Source: Agromyces protaetiae
GTDB taxonomy: Bacteria; Actinomycetota; Actinomycetes; Actinomycetales; Microbacteriaceae
Reading direction: 5' to 3'
Assembly: GCF_030866785.1 (NCBI RefSeq)
Contig: NZ_CP133018.1
Location: forward strand, 2,294,001 to 2,358,000
Length of the DNA: 64,000 bases
Of this stretch, positions 19,272-28,358 are shown piece by piece; the first letter of the stretch is position 1; each line of letters begins with the position of its first letter. A program made the translations under genes and the position numbers. The notes below the pieces were generated by a model, which had not been told where the DNA came from, did not search any database, and saw only the letters and a program-made list of their open reading frames with translations.

Positions 19272-20174
19272 TCAGAATCCGAGCCGCCCGAGCAGCTTCG
19301 GGTCGCGCTGCCAGTCCTTCGCGACCTTGACGTGCAGCGCGAGGTAGACCTTGCGGCCGAGCAGCGCCTCGATCTGGGCCCTGGCCGTCGCCCCGACCTC
19401 CTTCAGGCGCGCGCCGCCCTTGCCGATGATGATCCCCTTCTGGCTGTCGCGCTCGACGTAGAGGTTGGCGTAGATCTCGACGAGGTCCTTGTCGTCGCGC
19501 TCGATCATGTCGTCGACGGTCACGGCGATCGAGTGCGGCAGCTCGTCGGAGACACCCTCGAGCGCGGCCTCGCGCACGTACTCGGCGATGCGTTCGGTGA
19601 CGTCCTCGTCGGTGAGGGTCTCGGCCGGGTAGAGCGGCTGCTCGGCCTCGGGCATGAGCTTCAGCAGCTCGTCGACGAGCACGTCGAGCTGTTCGCCGCG
19701 GGGCGCGGAGACCGGGATGATCGCCGCCCACTCGCGCAGTTCGGAGACCGCGAGCAGCTGTTCGGCGACCTTGGCCTTCGACGTGGCATCCGTCTTGGTG
19801 ACGATCGCGACCTTCTTCGCATGCGGATACTGGTCGAGCTGCTCGTTGATGAACCGGTCGCCCGGCCCCACCGCCTCGTTCGCGGGCACGCAGAACGCGA
19901 TCACGTCGACATCGCCGAGCGTCGTCTGCACCAGCGAGTTCAACCGCTCGCCGAGCAGGGTGCGCGGCCGGTGCAGACCCGGCGTGTCGACGAGGATCAG
20001 CTGCCCGTGCTCGCGATGCACGATGCCGCGGATCGCCCGTCTGGTCGTCTGCGGCTTCGAGCTCGTGATGGCGACCTTCTCGCCCACGAGCGCGTTGGTG
20101 AGCGTGGACTTGCCGACGTTCGGCCGGCCCACGAACGAGACGAACCCCGCCCGGTAGTCACGGTGATCGGTCAT
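19272..20174 (-). CDS. era: GTPase Era
   Basis: GTPase that binds the 3' end of 16S rRNA and assists 30S assembly; 300 residues. GTP-binding motifs are G1 GRPNVGKS (residues 16-23), G3 DTPGLH and G4 TKTD, with SAP at the G5 position. The C-terminal KH RNA-binding domain includes the GKGG loop in IIIGKGGARLKEVG. ATG 20174 overlaps the stop of the preceding CBS-domain gene by four bases, extending the ybeY-corC-era translational chain. Length and start are normal. In related genomes leuA or recO commonly follows; here a kinase/ABC module intervenes. Confidence 0.96.
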   Translation of the reverse strand: MTDHRDYRAGFVSFVGRPNVGKSTLTNALVGEKVAITSSKPQTTRRAIRGIVHREHGQLILVDTPGLHRPRTLLGERLNSLVQTTLGDVDVIAFCVPANEAVGPGDRFINEQLDQYPHAKKVAIVTKTDATSKAKVAEQLLAVSELREWAAIIPVSAPRGEQLDVLVDELLKLMPEAEQPLYPAETLTDEDVTERIAEYVREAALEGVSDELPHSIAVTVDDMIERDDKDLVEIYANLYVERDSQKGIIIGKGGARLKEVGATARAQIEALLGRKVYLALHVKVAKDWQRDPKLLGRLGF

Positions 20175-21517
20175 GGTCGGTGCCCCACTTCGTCGGTGTT
20201 CCGGTCGTCGTCGCCGGGTGGTTCGCCCGGTCCGCCCTCGAAAGCGGTCCGGGCGTCGATCAGGGCCTGGTCGGGCCAGGCGAGCACGGTCGAGAGGCGC
20301 TTGCGGCGGCCCTCGGTGCGTTCGGCCTCGAGCAGGACGCCGCTCACCGCGACGCGCTCGCCGGGTTGCGGCAGGCGGCCGAGCTCCTTGGCGAACAGCC
20401 CGCCGACGGTGTCGACGTCCTCGTCGTCGAGCTCGAGGCCGAACAGCTCGCCGAACTCGTCGATCGGCAGGCGAACGCTCACCCGGTAGCGGCCGCCGTC
20501 GAGCGGCTCGACCTGTGCGGCCTCGCGGTCGTACTCGTCGGAGATGTCGCCCACGAGCTCTTCGATGAGATCCTCGAGGGTCACCAGCCCCGCGATGCCG
20601 CCGTACTCGTCCACGACCATCGCCAGGTGGTTGGACTCGAGCTGCATCCGGCGGAGCAGGGCATCGGCCTTCACCGAGTCGGGCACGAAGACCGCCGGCC
20701 GCGCGAGCTCGCCGACCGTGAGGCCTTCGGCGCCGAGCGGACGCTCGAACGCGAGGCGCGCGAGATCGCGCAGATAGAGGATGCCGCTCACATCGTCGGC
20801 GGCGCGGTCGATCACCGGGATGCGGGAGAACCCCGCGCTGAGGAACAGGGCCATCGCCTGCGGGAGGTGCGCGTCGGCGTCGATCGTCACCATGTCCGTG
20901 CGGGGCACCATGACCTCGCGTGCCACCGTGTCGTTGAACTCGAAGATCGAATGGATGAGCTCGCGATCCTCGGCCTCGAGCACGTCGAGCTCGGTCGCCT
21001 CATCGACGATGCTGAGCAGCTGCTCTTCGCTGGAGACCCCCTCGAAGCGCGCCCGGCCGGGCGTCACCCGGTTGCCGAGCGCGACGAGCGCGCTCGCGAC
21101 CGGGCCGAGCACGACCCGCAGGAACCGCACGATCGGCGCCGACCAGCGCAGCACGGCTCGCGCGTGCGCGCGCCCCACGCTTCGCGGGCTGGCCCCGACG
21201 AGCACGAACGAGACGGCCGTCATGATGAGCGCCGACCACAACAGCACGTACCAGTCGTTGACGATGAACGCCGCGAACGCGAGCGTCACCAGCACTGCGG
21301 CCGTGGTCTCCGCGAGGATGCGCACGAAGTTCACCGCGTTCACGTGCGCGCCCGGGTCGGCGGCGATCGCGAGCAGCGACCGGCGGGCGCGCGACACGAG
21401 CGCGAGATCGGTGAGGTCGGCCCTCGAGAGCACGCCGAGCGCGGAGTCCACGGCGGCCATCAGGCCGCCGAAGCTCACCAGCACGAACGCGGCGATGAGG
21501 AACGGCCAGGGTTGCAT
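20171..21517 (-). CDS. Hemolysin-type CBS domain membrane protein (CorC/HlyC family)
   Basis: Membrane protein, 448 residues, with three parts. Residues 1 to about 150 form a DUF21 (CNNM) transmembrane domain with four helices. Two CBS repeats follow, one around VPRTDMVTIDADAHLPQAM and one around HLAMVVDEYGGIAGLVTLED. The C-terminal CorC_HlyC domain ends near TVLAWPD. The family is linked to magnesium or cobalt homeostasis, probably as an exporter. ATG 21517 starts two bases after the ybeY stop; a longer frame extends across ybeY but has no matching content. It is coupled to era downstream. Confidence 0.92.
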   Translation of the reverse strand: MQPWPFLIAAFVLVSFGGLMAAVDSALGVLSRADLTDLALVSRARRSLLAIAADPGAHVNAVNFVRILAETTAAVLVTLAFAAFIVNDWYVLLWSALIMTAVSFVLVGASPRSVGRAHARAVLRWSAPIVRFLRVVLGPVASALVALGNRVTPGRARFEGVSSEEQLLSIVDEATELDVLEAEDRELIHSIFEFNDTVAREVMVPRTDMVTIDADAHLPQAMALFLSAGFSRIPVIDRAADDVSGILYLRDLARLAFERPLGAEGLTVGELARPAVFVPDSVKADALLRRMQLESNHLAMVVDEYGGIAGLVTLEDLIEELVGDISDEYDREAAQVEPLDGGRYRVSVRLPIDEFGELFGLELDDEDVDTVGGLFAKELGRLPQPGERVAVSGVLLEAERTEGRRKRLSTVLAWPDQALIDARTAFEGGPGEPPGDDDRNTDEVGHRP

Positions 21518-21519
21518 CG

Positions 21520-21981
21520 TCAGCGGCGACGTTCCTGCATCGCGAACCCGACCAGGATGTCGCGCTGGATGCCGAACATCTCTTTCTCTTCCTGCGGCTC
21601 GGCGTGATCGAAGCCGAGCAGGTGCAGCATGCCGTGCGCGGTGAGCATCTGCAGCTCGTCGAGCAGCGAGTGACCGGCCTCCTTCGCCTGCGACTCGGCG
21701 ACCTGCGGGCAGAGGACGACGTCGCCGAGCAGGCCGGCCGGCGTCTGCCGGTCTTCGGTCCCGGGGCGCAGCTCGTCCATCGGGAAGCTCAGCACATCGG
21801 TCGGACCGGGCTCGTCCATCCACTGCACGTGCAGTTGCTCCATGGCGCCCTCGTCGACGAGCAGGATCGCGAGCTCGGCGTCGCGGTGTACGTGCATCGC
21901 GTCGAGCGCATAGACCGCGAGCCGCTGCAACGCGGCTTCGTCGACGTCGACGCCCGACTCGTTGGTGATCTCGATGCTCAT
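21520..21981 (-). CDS. ybeY: Endoribonuclease YbeY
   Basis: Zinc-dependent rRNA maturation and quality-control nuclease, 153 residues. The family signature [11 protein letters not shown] holds the three metal-binding histidines near residue 120, and the upstream conserved element [10 protein letters not shown] is present. GGAGAC lies about nine bases before ATG 21981. It is in the phoH-ybeY-corC-era order that is widespread in bacteria and supports a joint role in ribosome assembly and RNA turnover. Confidence 0.95.
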   Translation of the reverse strand: MSIEITNESGVDVDEAALQRLAVYALDAMHVHRDAELAILLVDEGAMEQLHVQWMDEPGPTDVLSFPMDELRPGTEDRQTPAGLLGDVVLCPQVAESQAKEAGHSLLDELQMLTAHGMLHLLGFDHAEPQEEKEMFGIQRDILVGFAMQERRR

Positions 21982-22041
21982 CGGCTGATGGTCTCCTGAA
22001 CGGTGCGGCGCGGGCTGGGATGCCGGTGACGGGGCACGGGA

Positions 22042-23175
22042 CTACTTCTTCGGGCGCGGCGGCTGGTGGTCGCGCGGGGTGCGGCCCCGGCGCTCGGCGC
22101 GGTTGGCGAACTCGCGGGCCTGGTCGCGCTCGAAGCGCTGCGCCTGAGCCCGCTGGTCGTACTCGGTGTACGCGTCGACGATACGCCCGACCAGCGTGTG
22201 GCGGACGACGTCGTCGCTCGTGAGCGTCGAGAACTCGATGTCGTCGATGCGATCGAGGATGCGGGTCACGAGCCTGAGCCCCGATGCGCCGCCCGGGAGG
22301 TCGACCTGGGTGATGTCGCCCGTCACCACCATCTTCGACCCGAACCCGAGCCTGGTGAGGAACATCTTCATCTGCTCCGGCGTGGTGTTCTGCGCCTCGT
22401 CGAGCACCACGAAGGAGTCGTTCAGTGTGCGGCCGCGCATGTAGGCGAGCGGTGCCACCTCGACCGTGCCGGATGCGAGGAGCTTCGGCACGAGCTCGGG
22501 GTCCATCATCTCGTTCAGCGCGTCGTAGAGCGGCCGGAGGTAGGGATCGATCTTGTCCGTGAGCGTGCCCGGCAGGAATCCGAGCCGCTCACCCGCCTCG
22601 ACCGCGGGTCGCGTGAGGATGATGCGGCTGACCTCTTTGCGTTGCAGCGCCTGCACGGCCTTCGCCATCGCGAGGTAGGTCTTGCCGGTGCCGGCGGGGC
22701 CGATGCCGAACACGATGGTGTGCTCGTCGATGGCGTCGACGTACCGCCGCTGCCCTTCGGTCTTCGGCCGGATCGACTTGCCCCGGCTCGACACGATGAC
22801 CTGGCCGAGCATCTCGGAGGGTCGTGCGCCTGGATCCTGCTCCAGCATGCGGGCTGAGCTCCTGACTTCGGTCGGGGTGGGGTCCTGCCCCTGACGGACG
22901 AGCTCGAGGAGCTCTTCGATGAGGCGACGCACTCGGAGCCGGTCGGGTTCGTCGCCACGGATGGCGATCTCATTGCTCCGCACATGCACCGTGACCCCGG
23001 GGTACTCGCGCTGGATGCTCGTGAGGAGCCGATCCTGCGGGCCGAGCAGCCGCACCATGGCGATGCCGTCGATGCGCAGCCGCTCCTCGTCGCTCGCGGC
23101 GGGCGCCTCGGCCCCGGGCGGGTCGGTCGGTGCGCCGTCGACCGGTGCGGCGTCGGTCGGGTCAGGCTCCGGCAA
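22042..23175 (-). CDS. phoH: PhoH-family ATPase
   Basis: Predicted RNA-associated ATPase of the PhoH-like group, 377 residues. Walker A reads [15 protein letters not shown] and the Walker B-like element is [26 protein letters not shown] is another family hallmark. The N-terminal part contains a KH-like RNA-binding segment around [15 protein letters not shown]. No ATG or GTG fits the family length. TTG 23175 is chosen because AGGAGG lies about six bases upstream. This start lies inside the end of the HIT gene, a 14-base overlap. The C-terminus is basic (ending PPRPKK), consistent with RNA contact. Confidence 0.93.
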   Translation of the reverse strand: MPEPDPTDAAPVDGAPTDPPGAEAPAASDEERLRIDGIAMVRLLGPQDRLLTSIQREYPGVTVHVRSNEIAIRGDEPDRLRVRRLIEELLELVRQGQDPTPTEVRSSARMLEQDPGARPSEMLGQVIVSSRGKSIRPKTEGQRRYVDAIDEHTIVFGIGPAGTGKTYLAMAKAVQALQRKEVSRIILTRPAVEAGERLGFLPGTLTDKIDPYLRPLYDALNEMMDPELVPKLLASGTVEVAPLAYMRGRTLNDSFVVLDEAQNTTPEQMKMFLTRLGFGSKMVVTGDITQVDLPGGASGLRLVTRILDRIDDIEFSTLTSDDVVRHTLVGRIVDAYTEYDQRAQAQRFERDQAREFANRAERRGRTPRDHQPPRPKK

Positions 23176-23521
23176 GCGAGCCCTCCTCGAGGCCGCCGGC
23201 GAGCACGTGGGCGTGCACGTGGAAGACCGTCTGTCCGGCGTTCGCCCCGGTGTTGAAGACGAGCCGGAAGTCGCCGTCGCCGAGTTCGGCGGCCACGCCG
23301 CGGGCGACCTCGACGAGTTCGGCGAGCAGTGCGGGGTCGGCGGCCGCGAGCTCGACGACATCGCGGTGCTCAGCCGTCTTCGGGGTCACGACGACGTGCA
23401 CCGGCGCCTTCGGTGCGATGTCGTGGAATGCGATGACCCGGTCGGTCTCGGTCACGATCCGCGCCGGGATCTCGCGCGCCACGATGCGTTCGAACACGGT
23501 CGGTTCGCGGGTCTCGGTCAT
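23162..23521 (-). CDS. HIT-family nucleotide-binding protein
   Basis: Histidine-triad hydrolase, 119 residues, probably acting on AMP-linked small molecules such as adenosine phosphoramidates (HinT-like). The active-site triad HVHAHVL is near residue 100, and the early segment IPARIVTETDRVIAFHDIAPKAPVH, read as RVIAFHDIAPKAPVH, is typical of the family. TACGAT ends six bases before ATG 23521, so a leaderless start for a HIT-phoH-ybeY-corC-era transcript is likely here. Its last 14 bases are shared with the start of phoH. Confidence 0.93.
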   Translation of the reverse strand: MTETREPTVFERIVAREIPARIVTETDRVIAFHDIAPKAPVHVVVTPKTAEHRDVVELAAADPALLAELVEVARGVAAELGDGDFRLVFNTGANAGQTVFHVHAHVLAGGLEEGSLAGA

Positions 23522-23527
23522 GGCTCC

Positions 23528-23533
23528 ATCGTA
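23528..23533 (-). promoter_or_regulatory. -10 box before the HIT gene, leaderless type
   Basis: TACGAT, a six-base spacer (GGAGCC), then ATG 23521. The spacer also resembles a ribosome site but is too close to the start codon to serve as one. Confidence 0.55.
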
Positions 23534-23545
23534 GCGACGGATGCG

Positions 23546-24280
23546 TCACCACCGCCCGAGTGCGGCGGAGATCACCGCGATCGCCGCGGGCCCGGCGGTC
23601 GAGGTGCGCAGCACGGATGCCCCGAGGCGCACCGCCTCGGCGCCGGCGGCGGCCAGCCCGTCGAGCTCGGACGGGGCGATCCCGCCCTCGGGCCCGACGA
23701 TGAGCGCGAGGTCGCGGCCGTCGAACGAGAGGTCGGTCAGGGCGACCTCGGCGGTCGGCTCGAGCACGAGCAGGCGTGCGCCGTCGAGCCGTCTGGGGAG
23801 ATGCGCCGTCGCGGTGACCTCGTCGACCTCGGGCAACCAGGCCCTGATCGACTGCTTCGCGGCCTCACGGGCGATCGTCGCCCACCGCAGCCGACCCTTG
23901 TCGGCCTTCGGCCCCTCCCAGCGCGACACCGAGCGCGCGGCCGCCCACGGCACGATGCGGTCGACGCCGAGCTCGGTCGCCGCCTGGACGGCGAGCTCGT
24001 CACGGTCGCCCTTCGCGAGGGCCTGGACGAGCGCGATCGACGGTGCGGCGCGCTCGGTGAGGAGCACCTCGCCCACCGCCAGGCTGAGGGCTCTCGGCGC
24101 GGTGGCGACGACCTCGCCGCGCACGATCGTGCCGCGACCGTCGCCGATGGAGAGCCGCTCACCGACGCGGACCCGCGCCACGGCGACCGCGTGCCTCGCC
24201 TCGTCCCCGGCCAGCTCGACCGTGTCGCCGGGCACCAGGGCCCGAAGTTCCAGCGCCTCATCGAGGTACAGGCTGCTCAT
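23546..24280 (-). CDS. rsmE: 16S rRNA m3U1498 methyltransferase RsmE
   Basis: SPOUT-class methyltransferase for 16S rRNA position U1498 (E. coli numbering), 244 residues. There is an N-terminal PUA-like domain (to about residue 75), then the trefoil-knot domain with LIVGPEGGIAPSELDGL and the C-terminal RLGASVLRTSTAGPAAIAVI, which builds the SAM pocket. The stretch ALAKGDRDELAVQAATELGV is also a family mark. It follows dnaJ by 52 bases and precedes the HIT gene, the standard order after hrcA-dnaJ. Confidence 0.95.
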   Translation of the reverse strand: MSSLYLDEALELRALVPGDTVELAGDEARHAVAVARVRVGERLSIGDGRGTIVRGEVVATAPRALSLAVGEVLLTERAAPSIALVQALAKGDRDELAVQAATELGVDRIVPWAAARSVSRWEGPKADKGRLRWATIAREAAKQSIRAWLPEVDEVTATAHLPRRLDGARLLVLEPTAEVALTDLSFDGRDLALIVGPEGGIAPSELDGLAAAGAEAVRLGASVLRTSTAGPAAIAVISAALGRW

Positions 24281-24332
24281 GGGCTCATGCTCTCACGGTG
24301 GGCCAGCCGCCCAGCCCGAGGCATCCGTCGCC

Positions 24333-25433
24333 TCAGCTCAGGAACCGGTCGCGCAGGCGCGCGAACAGGCCCTGCTGGAAGTGACTGAGCTCGGGGGCCT
24401 TCGTCTTGTGCGATGCGGCGAGCTGCTCGACGAGCTTGCGCTCCTTGCCCGAGAGCTTCGTCGGCGTGAGCACCTGCACGCCCACGCGCAGATCACCGCG
24501 GCCGCCGCCGCGAAGCCGGCCGATCCCGCGGTCCTTGACCGTGAGCACCTCGCCGGCCTGCGTGCCCGGCTTGATCTCGAGCGAGACATCGCCGTCGAGC
24601 GCCGGCAGCGTCGCCGTCGTGCCGAGGATGGCGTCGGTCATGGCGACCTCGAGCGTGCACAGCAGGTCGTCGCCGTTGCGGCTGAAGACGTCGTGGGTCT
24701 TGACCTTGATCTCGAGGTAGAGATCGCCATTGGGTCCGCCGGCCGGACCGGCCTCCCCGGAGCCCGGCATCTGGAGCCTGAGCCCGGTGTCAACGCCCGC
24801 GGGGATGTCGACGGGCACGGTCCGGCGCGCACGCACCCGGCCCTGGCCCTGGCAGGTCACGCACGGGGTCGCGATCACGGTGCCGTACCCCCGGCAGGTG
24901 CCGCACGGGCTCGACGTCATGACGTTGCCGAGCAGCGAGCGCACCGAGCGCTGGATCGAGCCGGTTCCGCCGCAGATGTCGCACGTGACGGGCGAGGTGC
25001 CCGGCTGGCAGCACGACCCGTTGCAGGTCTCGCAGAGCACCGCCGTGTCGAGCTCGAGCTCGCGATGCGTGCCGAAGATGACCTCGTCGAGGCCGACCTC
25101 GACGCGGATGAGCGCATCCTGACCGCGTTCCCGGCGCGACCGGGGGCCGCGGGTCTGCTGCCCGGCGCCGAAGAACGTCTCGAAGATGTCGCCGAACCCG
25201 CCGAACCCCTGCCCGCCGAACGCGCCCTGGCCGCCGCCGTGATCGTACTGTTCGCGCTGGCGCGGGTCGCTGAGGACGTCGTACGCGTGGGTGACCTGTT
25301 TGAACCGCTCGGAGGCGTCGGCCCCGGGGTTCACATCCGGGTGCAGCTCACGTGCCAGCCGGCGATACGCCTTCTTGATCTCGTCTGTGGAGGCATCGCG
25401 TGCGACGCCGAGCACCTCGTAGTGGTCTGCCAC
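24333..25433 (-). CDS. dnaJ: Chaperone protein DnaJ
   Basis: Hsp40 co-chaperone that stimulates DnaK ATP hydrolysis, 366 residues. The J-domain contains HPD at residues 31-33, followed by a Gly/Phe-rich linker to about residue 95. The four zinc-binding repeats are [24 protein letters not shown] and CVTCQGQG; the first deviates from CxxCxGxG at its last position. The C-terminal peptide-binding domain is complete. The gene is 53 bases after hrcA and so falls under the CIRCE/HrcA heat-shock control seen upstream. It is the HrcA-linked paralogue (DnaJ2 type) of actinobacteria. Confidence 0.96.
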   Translation of the reverse strand: MADHYEVLGVARDASTDEIKKAYRRLARELHPDVNPGADASERFKQVTHAYDVLSDPRQREQYDHGGGQGAFGGQGFGGFGDIFETFFGAGQQTRGPRSRRERGQDALIRVEVGLDEVIFGTHRELELDTAVLCETCNGSCCQPGTSPVTCDICGGTGSIQRSVRSLLGNVMTSSPCGTCRGYGTVIATPCVTCQGQGRVRARRTVPVDIPAGVDTGLRLQMPGSGEAGPAGGPNGDLYLEIKVKTHDVFSRNGDDLLCTLEVAMTDAILGTTATLPALDGDVSLEIKPGTQAGEVLTVKDRGIGRLRGGGRGDLRVGVQVLTPTKLSGKERKLVEQLAASHKTKAPELSHFQQGLFARLRDRFLS

Positions 25434-25486
25434 GGCAGGGGTGGTTCCTTTCGATCAGGTCCGGTCGCGGGCTCAGCCGCGCGACG

Positions 25487-26509
25487 TCAATGCTCGCCGA
25501 GCGTGCGCGAGAGATAGCGTGCGACCGCGCGCACCGAGGCCATGCTCGACGAGTAGTCCATGCGCGTCGGGCCGACGACGCCGAGCCGCGACACGTCGCG
25601 GCCGGGCACCGAGAAGGCCGTGGAGACGACCGACGTCTCGGCGAGTCCGAAGGGCGCGTTCTCGCGACCGATGCGGACGGCGATGCGGTGCGGGTCGGCG
25701 GCCATCTCGCTGAACAGCCGGAGCAGCACGACCTGCTCCTCGATGGCCTCGATCACGCCGAGGATCGATCCCGAGAAGTCCTGCTCGGTACGGACGAGGT
25801 TTGCGGCGCCCGCCACGACGAGACGATCGGTGCGCTGCGTCCCGGCCTGCTCGGCGAGCGTCGCCGCGATGGTCGCCAGCACGCCGGCGTGCCGGGGGTC
25901 GGCGCCGTCGAGCTCGCCCGAGAGGGCGGTCGCCGCCTCGGCGAGCGGGAGGCCGGCGACCACCTGGTTCAGCCGGCGACGCAGCGACTCCAGCGTCTCG
26001 TCGTCGAGGTCTTCGGGCAGTTCGACGAGTCGCTGCTCGACCTGGCCCGAGTCGGAGATCACGATGCAGAGCACGCGCGACGGCGGGAGTTGCACGAGCT
26101 CGACGTGCCGCACCCGGGAACTCGTGAACGTCGGCACCTGCACGACGGCGAGCTGATTGGTCAGCTGGGCGACCAGCCGCACGGTGCGCGCGAGCAGCTC
26201 ATCGAGGTCGTTCGCCTCGCCGAGGAAGGTCTCGATCGCGTGGCGCTGTGCTGGTGTGAGGGGGCGGACGTCGCTCAGTTGATCGACGAAGACCCGGTAG
26301 CCCTTGTCGGTGGGGATGCGACCCGACGAGGTGTGCGGTGCGGCGATCAGCTCTTCCTCTTCGAGCAGCGCCATGTCGTTCCGGATGGTCGCCGCCGACA
26401 CGCCGAACGCGTGGCGCTCGACGATCGTCTTCGACCCGACCGGCTCGCGGGACGCGACGTAGTCCTGCACGATCGCGCGCAGCACCGCCAGTCCGCGTTC
26501 CGAGACCAT
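25487..26509 (-). CDS. hrcA: Heat-inducible transcription repressor HrcA
   Basis: Repressor of class I heat-shock genes, 340 residues. The N-terminal winged helix has VGSKTIVERHAFGVSAATIRNDMA, with the recognition helix at VSAATIRND, followed by HTSSGRIPTDKGYRVFVD. The GAF-like middle domain and C-terminal part are full length. ATG 26509, with GAGGGG just upstream, is chosen; an ATG 11 codons earlier falls inside the CIRCE operator. HrcA binds CIRCE and is expected to repress its own hrcA-dnaJ operon until unfolded proteins titrate GroEL. Confidence 0.96.
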   Translation of the reverse strand: MVSERGLAVLRAIVQDYVASREPVGSKTIVERHAFGVSAATIRNDMALLEEEELIAAPHTSSGRIPTDKGYRVFVDQLSDVRPLTPAQRHAIETFLGEANDLDELLARTVRLVAQLTNQLAVVQVPTFTSSRVRHVELVQLPPSRVLCIVISDSGQVEQRLVELPEDLDDETLESLRRRLNQVVAGLPLAEAATALSGELDGADPRHAGVLATIAATLAEQAGTQRTDRLVVAGAANLVRTEQDFSGSILGVIEAIEEQVVLLRLFSEMAADPHRIAVRIGRENAPFGLAETSVVSTAFSVPGRDVSRLGVVGPTRMDYSSSMASVRAVARYLSRTLGEH

Positions 26510-26531
26510 CGACCCCTCGCCTCTCGAGTCC

Positions 26532-26558
26532 TTAGCACTCATTCCCTACGAGTGCTAA
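26532..26558. promoter_or_regulatory. CIRCE operator
   Basis: TTAGCACTC, nine bases, GAGTGCTAA: an exact match to the CIRCE consensus bound by HrcA. It lies 22 bases before the hrcA start codon and directly after the promoter -10 box, so bound HrcA would cover the transcription start. Confidence 0.97.
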
Positions 26559-26563
26559 TGATA
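26558..26563 (-). promoter_or_regulatory. -10 box of the hrcA-dnaJ operon
   Basis: TATCAT on the minus strand abuts and shares one base with CIRCE. Transcription should start inside the operator. Confidence 0.6.
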
Positions 26564-26679
26564 CGCGACTTCCCCGTGCGGTGATCCGAACCGGCACGCC
26601 GGGTCGACTCTTCCGTGTGACCCGCCCGGTCTGAGAACATGGCGACGACCCGTGTACCGGGCCCGAAGAAGGAGACTCC

Positions 26680-27102
26680 ATGTCCGACCTGCCACCGCCC
26701 CCGCCCCCGCCGCCGGGACCCCCGGCTGGTCCCCCGCCTGCGGCACCGCCGCCCGGCGCCTACCAGCCGAGCCCGCAGATGAGCCCCGCCGACGAGAAGC
26801 TGTGGGCCACACTGGTCCACATCGGCGGCATCTTCTTCGGGTTCATCCCGTCGCTGATCGGCTACCTCGTGCTGAAGGACCGCGGACCGTTCGTTCGCGC
26901 CCACACCGCGACCGCGCTGAACTTCCAGATCACCATGACGATCGCCGCGGTCGTGAGCGCGGTGCTCTGGATCGTGATCATCGGCATCTTCCTCACGATC
27001 GCCATCGGCATCGTCGTGATCGTGTTCAGCATCATCGCGGCCGTGAAGGCCAACCAGGGCCAGCCCTACACCTACCCGCTCTCGATCAAGTTCGTGAGCT
27101 GA
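26680..27102 (+). CDS. DUF4870 domain membrane protein
   Basis: A 140-residue membrane protein. Residues 2-30 are almost entirely Pro, Ala and Gly, a disordered cytoplasmic tail. The DUF4870 domain follows: SPADEKLWATLVHIGGIFFG, a first helix pair, the conserved loop LKDRGPFVRAHTATALNFQ, and two more helices ending VKANQGQPYTYPLSI. Function of the family is unknown. AAGGAG six bases before ATG 26680 is one of the best ribosome sites in the window. It runs divergently from hrcA and its last 17 bases overlap the 3' end of hemW on the other strand. Confidence 0.88.
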   Translation: MSDLPPPPPPPPGPPAGPPPAAPPPGAYQPSPQMSPADEKLWATLVHIGGIFFGFIPSLIGYLVLKDRGPFVRAHTATALNFQITMTIAAVVSAVLWIVIIGIFLTIAIGIVVIVFSIIAAVKANQGQPYTYPLSIKFVS

Positions 27103-28357
27103 GCGGCTCGGCCGCCACCGGTTCGAGCAGCCGTCGCACGACGGCATCGGCCAGCAGGCGCCCTCGCCGGGTGAGCACCACTCGCCCGGCGAGGGCGCTT
27201 CGTGCATCCACGAGCTCGTCGGCGACGAGTTCCGCCACGGCACTGCGCACATCAGCGCGGGCCGCACCCCCGTCGAGCGTGTCGATCGCCAGGCCCTCAC
27301 GGATCCGCGAGGCGAGGAGCACGTGTTCGGTGCGTCGCGCGTCGGCGTCGAGCGTCTCGCGGCCCGCCGCGGGCGAGACGCCGCGGAGGACGCGCTCGGC
27401 GTACGCGGCGGGATGCTTCACGTTCCACCAGCGCACGCCGCCGACGTGGCTGTGCGCGCCCGGCCCGACGCCCCACCAGTCGTCGCCTCGCCAGTATCCG
27501 AGGTTGTGCCGTGATCGGCGTGCGTCGCCACGCGCCCAGTTGCTGACCTCGTACCAGGTGTAGCCGGCCGCGGCGAACAGGTCGTCGGCGAGCTCGTACA
27601 TGTCGGCGGCGAGATCGTCGGAGGGCTCGGCGAGCTCTCCCCGGCGGATGCGGCGGGCGAGTTTCGTGCCGTCCTCGACGATGAGCGCGTAGGCGCTCAC
27701 ATGGTCGGGCGCTTGGGCGAGGACCTCGTCGACGCTCCGGCGCCAGTCGTCGAGCGACTCCCCCGGCGTCGCGTAGATCAGGTCGAGACTGACGTCGAGG
27801 CCCGCATCGCGCGCCCAGCGCACGACGAGCGGGATTCGCGCCGGGTCGTGCGTGCGATCGAGCGTGGCAAGCACATGCGGCACGGCCGACTGCATCCCGA
27901 AGGACACTCGGGTGAAGCCGGCGTCGGCGAGGCGCTGCAGGTCGCCGGGCCCGACCGAGTCGGGGTTCGCCTCGGTCGTGACCTCGGCGCCACGCTCGAG
28001 GCCGAACGCGTCGCGTACCGCGTCGAGCATCGCGATGAGATCCGTCGCCGGCAGCAGGGTCGGTGTGCCGCCGCCGAAGAACACGGTCGCCGCGGCGCGC
28101 GACGGCAGGCCGGATGCCTCGAGCGCACCCCGGGCCATCCGGATCTCCGCACTCGCATGGCTCGCGTAGTCCGCGCTGTTCGTGCCGCGGAGTTCCCCGG
28201 CGGTGTAGGTGTTGAAGTCGCAGTACCCGCAGCGCACCCGGCAGAACGGCACGTGCAGGTAGACGCCGAAGGCGCGATCGTCGGCACCGTCCAGCACCGA
28301 GATCGGGAGGCGGCCGTCGGCGGGTGCCGGGTCGCCGAGCGGAAGCGGGCCGGCCAC
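27086..28357 (-). CDS. hemW: Radical SAM heme chaperone HemW
   Basis: Member of the HemW group, formerly called oxygen-independent coproporphyrinogen oxidase-like, which delivers heme to membrane targets; 423 residues. The radical SAM cluster motif CRVRCGYC (CxxxCxxC) is near residue 40. FFGGGTPTLL is the SAM-binding GGGTP motif, and TEANPDSV follows. The CxxxCxxC has no extra Cys typical of true HemN, supporting HemW. GTG 28357 is one base after the DUF1990 stop. A heme chaperone and the cytochrome bd genes at 56130-62404 occur in the same window but are far apart. Confidence 0.93.
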   Translation of the reverse strand: MAGPLPLGDPAPADGRLPISVLDGADDRAFGVYLHVPFCRVRCGYCDFNTYTAGELRGTNSADYASHASAEIRMARGALEASGLPSRAAATVFFGGGTPTLLPATDLIAMLDAVRDAFGLERGAEVTTEANPDSVGPGDLQRLADAGFTRVSFGMQSAVPHVLATLDRTHDPARIPLVVRWARDAGLDVSLDLIYATPGESLDDWRRSVDEVLAQAPDHVSAYALIVEDGTKLARRIRRGELAEPSDDLAADMYELADDLFAAAGYTWYEVSNWARGDARRSRHNLGYWRGDDWWGVGPGAHSHVGGVRWWNVKHPAAYAERVLRGVSPAAGRETLDADARRTEHVLLASRIREGLAIDTLDGGAARADVRSAVAELVADELVDARSALAGRVVLTRRGRLLADAVVRRLLEPVAAEPLSSRT

Positions 28358-28358
28358 G

